Positions 1-7,382 of a stretch of 64,000 nucleotides of DNA are shown here, in pieces. The DNA comes from UBA5239 sp040394635 (GTDB lineage: Bacteria; Verrucomicrobiota; Lentisphaeria; Victivallales; Victivallaceae). Made by a program: the position numbers and the translations under genes. The stretch spans positions 52,784 through 116,783 of the forward strand of contig JBEBRW010000010.1 in the NCBI GenBank assembly GCA_040394635.1. The letters run 5' to 3'. The first letter of the stretch is position 1; each line of letters starts with the position of its first letter. The notes beneath the pieces were generated by a model. The model was given only the letters and a program-made list of their open reading frames with translations. It did no database searches and had not been told where the DNA came from.

Positions 1-1
1 A

Positions 2-592
2 GCCGCGGCCGGCGAAGCTCTGAATCAGGAAGAAAAAGACTTCCTGGCTTCGTACAAGCCGCAAGATGCCCCGAAAGGGCGGCTGGACAACGAAATAAAG
101 CGGAACCGGGAACTGGCGGCACGCAATCAGGAGCTCACCGCCTCCATCGACGAGTTGACCGGCAAACTCGAAGATCTGGAATCCCAGTCCGCCCCGGAAC
201 CCGTCCGGCAGAGAAGAGAATACATGCGCGAAATCAACCAGCTGAAAAAGAATATCAAACTGCTGGCCGAAGAACGCGACGGTCACCGCGACGAACTGCA
301 GAAAATCAAATTCCGCAGCCGCGTAACCGATATCGCCGGACATTATCAGTTCAACGATCCGGAGTATCTCGAATATCTGCTGGGCAAGAATCAGCTCGAT
401 GCCGAAGACCCCGAACAGGTCAAGGACTTCATGGCCCGTATCCGCGAGGAAATGCCGCGCCACTTCAAGGTGCAGCTGCGTCCCGGCGGCGGCAGCAATC
501 CCGGTCACGACCATCTCGCTGATTTCACCTCGGCCCAACAATCCGGCGACATCATGCAAATGCTTTGCCACGCCCCCGAACTCAAGAACTAA
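2..592 (+). CDS. Phage scaffold-like coiled-coil protein, 5' end missing
   Basis: The reading frame is open from the first bases of the window, so the start lies upstream; 196 residues are visible. The visible part is highly charged and rich in Glu, Lys, Arg, Gln and Asn up to about residue 110, consistent with a long coiled coil. It ends in a Gly-rich linker and a short tail. It lies 15 bp upstream of a major capsid gene, the usual place of a scaffolding or capsid-assembly protein in tailed phages. No family was recognised by sequence, so the role is inferred from position and composition. It could also be the C-terminal part of a larger head protein. Confidence 0.6.
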   Translation, partial: AAAGEALNQEEKDFLASYKPQDAPKGRLDNEIKRNRELAARNQELTASIDELTGKLEDLESQSAPEPVRQRREYMREINQLKKNIKLLAEERDGHRDELQKIKFRSRVTDIAGHYQFNDPEYLEYLLGKNQLDAEDPEQVKDFMARIREEMPRHFKVQLRPGGGSNPGHDHLADFTSAQQSGDIMQMLCHAPELKN

Positions 593-607
593 AAAAAGGA
601 AAAAAAC

Positions 608-1756
608 ATGACTCTCTACACCTACAGCTTCCAGGAAAAACGCCGCGACCTCTCCGACATCCTCTCCACCGTGATCAAGAATGAACCCCGCTTCATCTCC
701 TGCTTCAAACGCGTGGGCGACGCCACCCAGCAGAAACACGAGTGGCTCGAGGATCAGATCGCCGGCCGTTCCGTGACCGTGCAGTCCGTCAGCACCGGCG
801 TCATCACGCTCTCCGCTGCCGACGCCGCCAAGGTCAAGGTCGGCACGCTGCTGGTGATCAAAGACGATTCGGCCCTGTTCCGCATCGCCCAGATCAACAG
901 CGCCACCACCTTCACGCTGGCCAAAGTCGCGGCCAACGGCTCAACCACGGCCGCTCCGGCCGCAGGCGCCGTCATGAACATCGTCAGCACCCCGATCGCG
1001 GAAGGCAGCGCCACCGGCGAAGGCGAAGAAACCTCGCACCTCTCCGATACCGCGTACAACTGCACCCAGATCTTCCGCAAAGACATCGTGATCACCGGCT
1101 CGGCCCTGGCCATCAGCGTGGCCGGCAATGTCGACAACCAGCTGAACCGCCAGACCAATTTCGCCCTCGGCGAACTCTCCCGCGACCTGAATCGCGTGGC
1201 GCTCTTCGGCCGCCGTACCGAAAACACGGTCGCGGCCCGCGGTGAAATCGGCGGTCTCTACTACTTCACCGAAAACAGCGCGCTGAAGATCAATGCCAAC
1301 GGCTCGATCATCGACAGTTTCATGATCAACGACGGTGCCCAGGCCGTCCTCGGCGAAGGCGGTGTTCCCACCCAGATCCTCTGTTCGCCCGGACAGGCCC
1401 GCGTGCTCTCCAACGAGTACAAGAACCGCCTGCAGATCGTCCGCTCCGACGACGCCCGCGGCGCCTATGTCGCCGTCATCATCAATGAAAGCAACGGCAG
1501 CACCATGACCATCATGGCCGATCCGGACGTACCGGACACCGAAGCCTGGGTGAACGACGTCAACGGTTTCGGACTCTCGAACCTGCACGGCCGCGCCATC
1601 AGCGACCAGGATTCCACCCCGAAGGGCTTCGACGGCGTCAAGCGCATGGCCCTCGGCGAGCTGACGCTGGAGTTCAAGAACGCCCACCAGCGCCTCTGCC
1701 GCATCTACGGCCTCAAGCCGAGTGCCCAGGCCCTGGCCGCGCTCCGCTCCGAATAA
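608..1756 (+). CDS. Phage major capsid protein, SU10/DUF5309-like
   Basis: A 382-residue protein that would form the icosahedral shell of a tailed phage head. The start MTLYTYSFQEKRRDLSDIL, the EGEETSHLSDTAYNCTQIF stretch near residue 145, the FALGELSRDLNRVALFGRR stretch near 190 and the late FDGVKRMALGELTLEFKNA segment resemble the SU10-type (DUF5309) capsid family; length is normal. An A-rich Shine-Dalgarno (AAAAAAGGA) precedes the ATG. It is flanked by a scaffold-like gene and a head-tail adaptor-like gene, supporting a head-morphogenesis cluster. A strong hairpin terminator follows. The frame is intact, so the gene is not obviously decayed. Family assignment is by pattern recognition only. 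Confidence 0.8.
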   Translation: MTLYTYSFQEKRRDLSDILSTVIKNEPRFISCFKRVGDATQQKHEWLEDQIAGRSVTVQSVSTGVITLSAADAAKVKVGTLLVIKDDSALFRIAQINSATTFTLAKVAANGSTTAAPAAGAVMNIVSTPIAEGSATGEGEETSHLSDTAYNCTQIFRKDIVITGSALAISVAGNVDNQLNRQTNFALGELSRDLNRVALFGRRTENTVAARGEIGGLYYFTENSALKINANGSIIDSFMINDGAQAVLGEGGVPTQILCSPGQARVLSNEYKNRLQIVRSDDARGAYVAVIINESNGSTMTIMADPDVPDTEAWVNDVNGFGLSNLHGRAISDQDSTPKGFDGVKRMALGELTLEFKNAHQRLCRIYGLKPSAQALAALRSE

Positions 1757-1768
1757 GTTAACCCCCTT

Positions 1769-1797
1769 CCCCCTGCACCAGCAGGGGGATTTTTTTG
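1769..1797 (+). terminator. Rho-independent terminator after the capsid gene
   Basis: Perfect 8-bp stem CCCCCTGC/GCAGGGGG with an ACCA loop, followed by A and seven T. It sits between the capsid gene and the next small phage gene, so it would reduce expression of the downstream gene relative to the capsid. Confidence 0.9.
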
Positions 1798-1812
1798 ATT
1801 TCAGGAGAAATT

Positions 1813-2181
1813 ATGATCACACTTGAAGATGCCAACAATTATTTCCAGAATCATCTGGACGGCGCCAAATGGCTGGCGCTGCCGGAGGAAACCCGCACCG
1901 CGGCGCTGCAGATGGCCGCTCGCGACGTCGCCGCCCGGCTGAACCGCGAATCGATCGATCCCGCCCGGATTTTTCAGCTCTACGCCGCCTGCGAACAGGC
2001 CGTTTTTCTGGCACTGGACGAAAGCGGCCGCCGCGAACTTTTCGTGGAAAGCGAGCAGATCGAGGGCCTCGGCAGCGTCAAATACGCCGCCCCGGCCGGC
2101 AACGAAACCGGGTGGTCGCCGCGCGCCCTCCGTTTCATCGAATGCGAGCTGAATTTATTTCCGCGCATCGGCCGCGGCTGA
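1813..2181 (+). CDS. Phage head-tail adaptor-like (DnaT-like fold) protein
   Basis: A 122-residue protein beginning MITLEDANNYFQNHLDGAKW. A start LxxANxYFxxxLxxxxW followed by alternating helices (TRTAALQMAARDVAARLNRE, LYAACEQAVFLAL) and a late GWSPRALRFIE resembles the small proteins called DnaT-like or head-completion proteins that follow capsid genes in phages. The start was placed at the ATG with an AGGAGA site five bases upstream; an earlier in-frame ATG lies in the terminator T-run and has no ribosome site. It is the last recognisable phage gene: no tail, portal or lysis gene follows before a GTCC-type repeat and an unrelated convergent pseudopilin. The molecular role is an inference from family resemblance and order. 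Confidence 0.6.
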   Translation: MITLEDANNYFQNHLDGAKWLALPEETRTAALQMAARDVAARLNRESIDPARIFQLYAACEQAVFLALDESGRRELFVESEQIEGLGSVKYAAPAGNETGWSPRALRFIECELNLFPRIGRG

Positions 2182-2190
2182 ATTCTCCCA

Positions 2191-2224
2191 GTCGGACCCG
2201 TCGGACCTGTCGGACGAGTCCGAC
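2191..2224. repeat. Short GTCGGAC repeat element (family copy A)
   Basis: Four 9-bp-spaced GTCGGAC-type units; the last two form a perfect hairpin GTCGGAC-GA-GTCCGAC. It lies exactly between the convergent phage adaptor gene and the pseudopilin gene, whose stop codon overlaps its edge. It belongs to the same family as the elements near 19.4, 30.6 and 35.8 kb. It could act as a bidirectional hairpin at the 3' ends. Confidence 0.8.
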
Positions 2225-3021
2225 TATTTATTGCGCTTGAAATTCCAGAGGGCTTCGTCTTTGTTTCCGCCGGGCCAACCCAGCTTGTAGATATTCTTGA
2301 CTTCAAGATCGCCGTAGCCCCAGCCCGAATGTGTATAGCCCAACGCCTCAGAAGTCACGTGTCCGTCGATCCAACCGATATTGGCGCGTCCGTTGTGGCG
2401 GAAATGCATGGTCGGACTGGCTCCGCCCCATCCCTCATCCGTCTCGTCTTCCTTCAGGTAAATCGGCGCAAACATATCGTATTGCTCCACAAAGACCCCG
2501 CCGTTGATTCCGGCGTTATCGGCGAAAACCACCGTTTGCGACGGCTTCTTGATCTCCGAGGTTTTCGCCGGGAAACTCGCCGGCCACTCCATCCACTTGC
2601 TGCCGATCACCGCAGAATATCCGTAACCGCCGTTTCCGTTGTTGGTATCGGCGACATCGCCGAAGACGCCCGTCGGACACCGCCGGATTCCCTCGCTGTT
2701 ACCCAGGAAATCGTTCAATCCGCCTTCCGGTTTGATATCGCTGGTGCCGTAGGAGCCGCCGGTGGCTTTGCCGCACCAGATATCCGAGCCCACGGCCAGG
2801 GGAATGAAATATCCCTCGTAATTGTCGCAATAAAGATTCAGCGCCAGCGGCAGTTGTTTGAGGTTGTTGGTGCAGCTGATCATTTTGGCTTTTTCGCGGG
2901 CGGAATTCAGCGCGGGCAAGAGCATTCCGGCCAGGATGGCGATGATCGCGATCACTACGAGGAGTTCAATGAGGGTGAAATCATTGACGGACAGACGGCA
3001 GGTACGGGTGTGCTTAAACAT
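2224..3021 (-). CDS. Type II pseudopilin with H-X9-DG motif (DUF1559-like)
   Basis: A short basic leader is followed by the prepilin cleavage/methylation motif FTLIELLVVIAIIAIL and one hydrophobic helix, so the protein should be processed by a prepilin peptidase and anchored in the inner membrane. After ALNSAREKAK come CTNNLKQL and a Gly/Asn-rich globular part, then HNGRANIGWIDGHV, matching the H-X9-DG signature of the small pseudopilins that are greatly expanded in Lentisphaerota and Planctomycetota. The start is placed at MFKHTR, with an AAAGG ribosome site, rather than at an upstream in-frame ATG. No secretion genes are adjacent. The specific function of these orphan pseudopilins is unknown. 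Confidence 0.85.
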   Translation of the reverse strand: MFKHTRTCRLSVNDFTLIELLVVIAIIAILAGMLLPALNSAREKAKMISCTNNLKQLPLALNLYCDNYEGYFIPLAVGSDIWCGKATGGSYGTSDIKPEGGLNDFLGNSEGIRRCPTGVFGDVADTNNGNGGYGYSAVIGSKWMEWPASFPAKTSEIKKPSQTVVFADNAGINGGVFVEQYDMFAPIYLKEDETDEGWGGASPTMHFRHNGRANIGWIDGHVTSEALGYTHSGWGYGDLEVKNIYKLGWPGGNKDEALWNFKRNK

Positions 3022-3210
3022 TTTTTGACCTTTGGTGTTACGCGCACTATGCATTTCTGCTCTCAAAGTACGGGGTCCGACTCATGGCTTTCACCATTTA
3101 CGGTTGCGCGACAGTTCCCGGTTTTCACGGGATTCACCGTTCTCGCTTTGAGATTTGCATATAATATAATGCCCGTGACGGAAAAATCAATCCATTTGTT
3201 GAAAATATGG

Positions 3211-3239
3211 TTTACAAATCCACAAACAGGCTGTAAATT
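3211..3239 (+). promoter_or_regulatory. Candidate promoter of the DinG-like helicase gene
   Basis: TTTACA, 17 bp, TAAATT. The -10 ends five bases before the ATG, so transcription would begin at about the start codon. No Shine-Dalgarno sequence precedes the ATG, which fits a leaderless message. Sequence evidence only. Confidence 0.4.
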
Positions 3240-3244
3240 ATTAG

Positions 3245-5359
3245 ATGATTAAACCGGCAGAAGATATCCGCAGACTTGACGACCGTTTCTTTGACGAAAC
3301 GGAGCAGCCCGCCGTGGAAATTCCCCTTGAGGAATTCATGGAAGAATACGAGGCAGTGAGCTACCGCGAAGTCGGCGAAATCACCGACATTCCCGATATC
3401 GTCACCCCGACCCGCGATTTCTTCGCCGAAACCGGTCCGCTCGCCAAATCCGCCATGGCCGGCAACCGCCCCTACGAACACCGCCCGCAGCAGACCGATA
3501 TGGCGATCAATACCGCCATGGCGCTGCAGGGCCGTTACAACCTCTGCGTGGAGGCCCCCACCGGCGTCGGCAAAAGTTTCGCTTATCTGATCCCCGCCAT
3601 TCATTTCGCCAAGACCCAGACCTGCCCGGTGGTCGTCTCCACCGAAACGATCAACCTGCAGGAACAGCTGGTCGAAAAAGATATTCCGTTTTTAAGCGAC
3701 GTCACCGGCATCGAGTTCCGCGCCGCCCTGGCCAAGGGCCGCAGCAACTATCTCTGCCAGCGCCGTTTGCACATGGCCTCGTCCGAACATCAGGACCAGC
3801 TACTGCCGCTGGCCTCGCTGGTGCTGGATCTCGAGCGCATGGCGCACTGGCTCGACAAAGGCGGCACCGGCGACCGCGACGACATCAATTTCCGCTATGA
3901 CCCCATCGCCTGGAGTTACTGCTGCTGCGAGGCCGGCAACTGCATGGGCAACAAATGCGCCTATTTCCGCAGTTGTTTCTACTGGAAGGCCCGGATGGAG
4001 TGGGAAAAGGCCGACATCATCGTGACCAACCACGCCATGTTCTTCACCGATTTGAAGATGAAGCAGGACGTCAGCCTCGACATGACACTGCTCCCCAAGT
4101 GGAGCGCCGTCATCATCGACGAGGCCCACACGCTCGAGGACAGCGCCGCTTCGCACCTCGGCCTGCGGGTATCCAGCGGCGGCTTGCAGGGCTTCCTGAA
4201 CCGTCTCTTCAACCCCGACAACGGGCGCGGCATCCTGCTGCGCAAGGGCGAGGAAGCGATGAACCTGCGCAAGATCATCGCCGAGCTCAAACCGCAGACC
4301 AGCGCCTTCTTTTCGCTGTTCGAAAACATGCTGGCGGAGAAAAACGATTCCGTTTACCGCGTCCATACTCCGAAAATGGTGCCGAACCTGCTCGCCGCCG
4401 GCCTCGGCCGCCTCCGCAACGCCCTGGCGGCATTTGCCGAAATCCAGGAGGAAGACAAAAACTTCAAAACCGAGCTCGAGGCCCAGGTCAGCCGCTGCGA
4501 CGCCTTTATCGACGGCATCGATGCCTTTATCGACATGGCTTATCCCGAGCACGTCTATTGGATCGAGGAGGAAAAAGGCGGCGTAACGCTGCAGGGCGCC
4601 CCCCTGAACATCCCGGAACTGCTCGAACAAATCCTGTTCCACAAACGCTACCCGGTGGTCCTGACCAGCGCCACGCTCACGGTCCGGCGGACCTTCGACT
4701 ATTTCCGCTCGCGCACCGGCTTTATCAACGGCACCGAATTGAGGCTGGATTCGCCGTTCTCGCCCGATCAGGTGCGGCTCTATATCCCGCGCTCGATGCC
4801 GGAGCCGAACCACGACGATTACAAAGACGCGCTGGTGCAGCAGATTCCGCGCTTCCTGGACGTGACCCACGGCAAGGCGTTCGTGCTGTTCACCAGTTAC
4901 CAGCTGCTGCGCCACTGCGCGGAAAAACTGCGCTATTATTTTGACGAAAGAGGCATCGCGCTCCTCACCCAGGGCGAAATGAACCGCACGCAGATGCTGC
5001 GCGAATTCAAAAACGACATTGACTCGGTGATCTTCGGCACGGACAGTTTCTGGACCGGTGTCGACGTACCGGGCGAAGCCCTCAGCAACGTGATTCTGAC
5101 CAAATTTCCGTTTGCCGTGCCGTCACACCCGCTGATCGCCGCCCGCTGCGAGCGCATCGAAAAATCCGGCCAGAGCGCCTTCATGGAATACAGCCTGCCG
5201 GAAGCGGTGCTGAAGTTCCGCCAGGGCATCGGCCGACTGATCCGCAGCAAGGACGACACCGGCATCATCGTGATCCTCGACCGACGCGTCATCTCCAAAC
5301 GCTACGGCCAGATGTTCATCGAATCCCTGCCCCCCTACCCCGTCGAATACGTCAACTAA
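3245..5359 (+). CDS. dinG: DinG-type Fe-S superfamily 2 DNA helicase
   Basis: A 704-residue XPD/DinG-family helicase. After about 75 variable residues come the Q-like region YEHRPQQTDM, Walker A APTGVGKS (about 104-111), a cysteine set (C171, the 226-228 cluster, C233, C238, C244) able to bind a 4Fe-4S cluster, and the DEAH box IIDEAH (about 290-295). Motifs of the second RecA domain follow: LTSATLT, FGTDSFWTGVDVPG and QGIGRLIRS. The family unwinds DNA 5'-3' and resolves R-loops and damaged forks. No exonuclease domain is fused. It stands alone between divergent or unrelated genes, with a probable own promoter. The N-terminal extension has no recognised domain. Confidence 0.88.
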   Translation: MIKPAEDIRRLDDRFFDETEQPAVEIPLEEFMEEYEAVSYREVGEITDIPDIVTPTRDFFAETGPLAKSAMAGNRPYEHRPQQTDMAINTAMALQGRYNLCVEAPTGVGKSFAYLIPAIHFAKTQTCPVVVSTETINLQEQLVEKDIPFLSDVTGIEFRAALAKGRSNYLCQRRLHMASSEHQDQLLPLASLVLDLERMAHWLDKGGTGDRDDINFRYDPIAWSYCCCEAGNCMGNKCAYFRSCFYWKARMEWEKADIIVTNHAMFFTDLKMKQDVSLDMTLLPKWSAVIIDEAHTLEDSAASHLGLRVSSGGLQGFLNRLFNPDNGRGILLRKGEEAMNLRKIIAELKPQTSAFFSLFENMLAEKNDSVYRVHTPKMVPNLLAAGLGRLRNALAAFAEIQEEDKNFKTELEAQVSRCDAFIDGIDAFIDMAYPEHVYWIEEEKGGVTLQGAPLNIPELLEQILFHKRYPVVLTSATLTVRRTFDYFRSRTGFINGTELRLDSPFSPDQVRLYIPRSMPEPNHDDYKDALVQQIPRFLDVTHGKAFVLFTSYQLLRHCAEKLRYYFDERGIALLTQGEMNRTQMLREFKNDIDSVIFGTDSFWTGVDVPGEALSNVILTKFPFAVPSHPLIAARCERIEKSGQSAFMEYSLPEAVLKFRQGIGRLIRSKDDTGIIVILDRRVISKRYGQMFIESLPPYPVEYVN

Positions 5360-5371
5360 GCGAGGTTTGCC

Positions 5372-6157
5372 ATGCATAAATTATTCTTCTCTGCGCTGTT
5401 ACTGATTTCCTGCGGATTCCTTTCGGCGGAGGAAAAATTCGAGCTCAGATCCATCCCCTACGAGGTCGACGGCGTCAAATACGAGTGCAAGACGTATTAC
5501 GCGAGCCACAAACAAAATTCCAGCAGAATGCACGAACAGATATTGAATCTTGTTTCGGAAAAAATTTTCGCCCTGAATGGCGTGCCCAAAGTCACCCCCG
5601 AGCAAGAAACTCAAATCAATGTCGTGGTCTATAACGAAATGACCGGCAAGGAAGAATTTGCAAAAATGGCCAAAGGTATGTCAGGCTATTTTACCCGGCA
5701 GGCAGAAGGAATCGTAATGCTGCACGAACAAAAACTTGATCCACTGGAAGTCGGCAAAAAGTTGTTTCCTGACACCAATGATCAAACCATGATGTCCTGG
5801 ATGAATGCCTCCTGCACGTACACATATGAATGGGCCAAGAAGTTTCTGACTTATGACGAAAAAGAAAAAATCGGCACCTTATTTGCGCCGAAGAAAATCC
5901 AAATGGCCAAATTCATCATCTGGGCCGAAAAACTCTCCGCCCGGTACCCGGCCAAAGAAGATGCCCTGAGGCAGATCAACGCTCAGCTTGAAGAACTGAA
6001 CATAGTAGTTCCGGAAGAATACAAAGCGGTAAAACCAAACATCGGCACCGCCCTGAGAAACGTCTACAAAATGTTAAATACGCCGGACTGGCCGGAAGAA
6101 ATGAAGCAAATCGTAAAAATCATTCAAACACCCTCCCCCGCCGAGCAAATCAATTAG
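5372..6157 (+). CDS. Exported hypothetical protein, intact copy of a tandem pair
   Basis: A 261-residue protein starting MHKLFFSALLLISCGFLSAEE. The leader could be a lipoprotein signal (LISC) or be cut at LSA-EE. The body is mainly helical, rich in Lys and Glu, with MHEQILNLVSEKIFALNG and an HEQKLDPLEVGKKLF stretch. No known family was recognised. A second, broken copy follows directly and shares even the GCGAGG leader sequence before the start, so the pair arose by tandem duplication. Base composition is AT-richer than the flanking helicase gene, which may mean recent acquisition. Function unknown. Confidence 0.75.
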   Translation: MHKLFFSALLLISCGFLSAEEKFELRSIPYEVDGVKYECKTYYASHKQNSSRMHEQILNLVSEKIFALNGVPKVTPEQETQINVVVYNEMTGKEEFAKMAKGMSGYFTRQAEGIVMLHEQKLDPLEVGKKLFPDTNDQTMMSWMNASCTYTYEWAKKFLTYDEKEKIGTLFAPKKIQMAKFIIWAEKLSARYPAKEDALRQINAQLEELNIVVPEEYKAVKPNIGTALRNVYKMLNTPDWPEEMKQIVKIIQTPSPAEQIN

Positions 6158-6169
6158 GCGAGGTCCACC

Positions 6170-6961
6170 GTGTATAAATCATTTTTTTCTGTGCTGATAT
6201 TGATTTCCTGCGGGTTCCTTTCGGCCGAGTAAAAATTCGAACTTCAATCCATACCCTTCGAAGTCGGCGGCATCAAATACGAGTGTAAAACCTATTATAC
6301 CACGCATAAGCAGAATTTCGATAAATTACGCGAAAAGCTGCAAAACATCGTGGTGGAAAAAATCTCTGCTCTAAATGGTGTTTCAGGAATCACCTCCAAG
6401 CAAAAAGCCCAAATCACGGTATTGGCCTATGACGAAATCGCCGCCAAACCAGCCCGTTTTGAAATGGCCCGGGAAATGCTACCCCATATTACCCGCATCG
6501 CCGAAGGAATCGTAATGCAGCATGAGCAGAAGCTCGATCCGCTGGAAGTCGGTAAAAAACTTTTTGCCGATACCGGCAATGACTCCATGATTTCCTGGTT
6601 GGACGCCTCCTGCACTTACACTTATGAATGGGCAAAAAAATTTCTGGCTGATAATGAAAAAGAAAAAATCGGGACTCTGGTTGCCGTCAGAAAAATCCAG
6701 ATGGCGAACTTCATCCTCCTGGCAAAAAAACTGTCCGCCCGATATCCAAAAGAAGAAGATGGGTTGAACTATATTGCCGCTCAACTTAAAGAGCTGGACA
6801 TAAAAGTTCCGGATGACTACCAAGCAGTAGAATATAGCATCAGTGCCCTCATAAACGACATCTATACTCTTTCGAAAATGGAATGGCCGGAAGAACTAAA
6901 GCAAATTGCGAAAATCCTTCACCCCCCCTCCCCCACCGAGCAAATCAGCAAAGGAGAGTGA
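6170..6961 (+). pseudogene. Second copy of the exported protein, broken by an early TAA
   Basis: Starting at a GTG, the frame repeats the leader of the upstream gene almost word for word (VYKSFFSVLILISCGFLSAE) and then hits TAA at 6230-6232, where the intact copy has GAA. The change is a single G-to-T in the first position. Downstream the same frame stays open for over 700 bases and remains clearly homologous (HEQKLDPLEVGKKLF, ASCTYTYEWAKKFL), with no further stop or frameshift. Reinitiation at GTG codons near 6347-6350 could give a 203-residue cytoplasmic fragment lacking the signal peptide. The lack of other lesions implies recent inactivation or a remaining use of the truncated form. Confidence 0.8.
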
Positions 6962-6962
6962 A

Positions 6963-7382
6963 ATGGAAAAGATAACAGAAAAAGACTGGGAAAAAGTGAT
7001 GGCCCTCGCCTGTGATATTGCCAATACCGATGATCCGCCAATCGAACGAGCCGCTCGCAAGCGATATTTCAATTATATGCGCACTCTATTAAAAAAATAT
7101 GGAGAACAGCCTCAGATTCTGGCTTCGACTGCGGATTTTTACACATCAGGCAAAAGAGCTATTCCGCTTCTGGAAAAAGCTTATCAGCTGGCTGTTGAAG
7201 AAAATAATGCCTATGAAAAGACACTGATCGCCGACTCGATACTCAACCGTCTGGCCGAAAGCATAAAACCGGATCATTCGGAAGTCCGAAAATGGCTGGA
7301 TATCCTTGAACAGAACTTAAAAGATCATCCCGACAAACATATAAAAGCCAATTTCAAACGAATCTCCTCAGACTTCCGGTAA
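6963..7382 (+). CDS. Small helical cytoplasmic protein, unknown function
   Basis: A 139-residue protein (MEKITEKDWEKVMALACDIA at the start) without a signal peptide. It is predicted to be nearly all helical, with segments such as AIPLLEKAYQLAVEENNAYE and VRKWLDILEQNLKDHPD that resemble TPR-type helix pairs. It has a strong AAAGGAG ribosome site inside the end of the preceding pseudogene and so belongs to that transcript. No family is recognised. Small cytoplasmic helical proteins beside a duplicated exported protein could be immunity- or chaperone-like, but nothing in the sequence proves this. Its last 15 bases overlap the convergent membrane-protein gene. Confidence 0.65.
   Translation: MEKITEKDWEKVMALACDIANTDDPPIERAARKRYFNYMRTLLKKYGEQPQILASTADFYTSGKRAIPLLEKAYQLAVEENNAYEKTLIADSILNRLAESIKPDHSEVRKWLDILEQNLKDHPDKHIKANFKRISSDFR

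Noticed and set aside
6230..6232. Recoding of the in-frame TAA (selenocysteine or read-through)
   Set aside because: TAA is not used for selenocysteine and no special downstream structure was seen; a simple nonsense mutation is the better reading.
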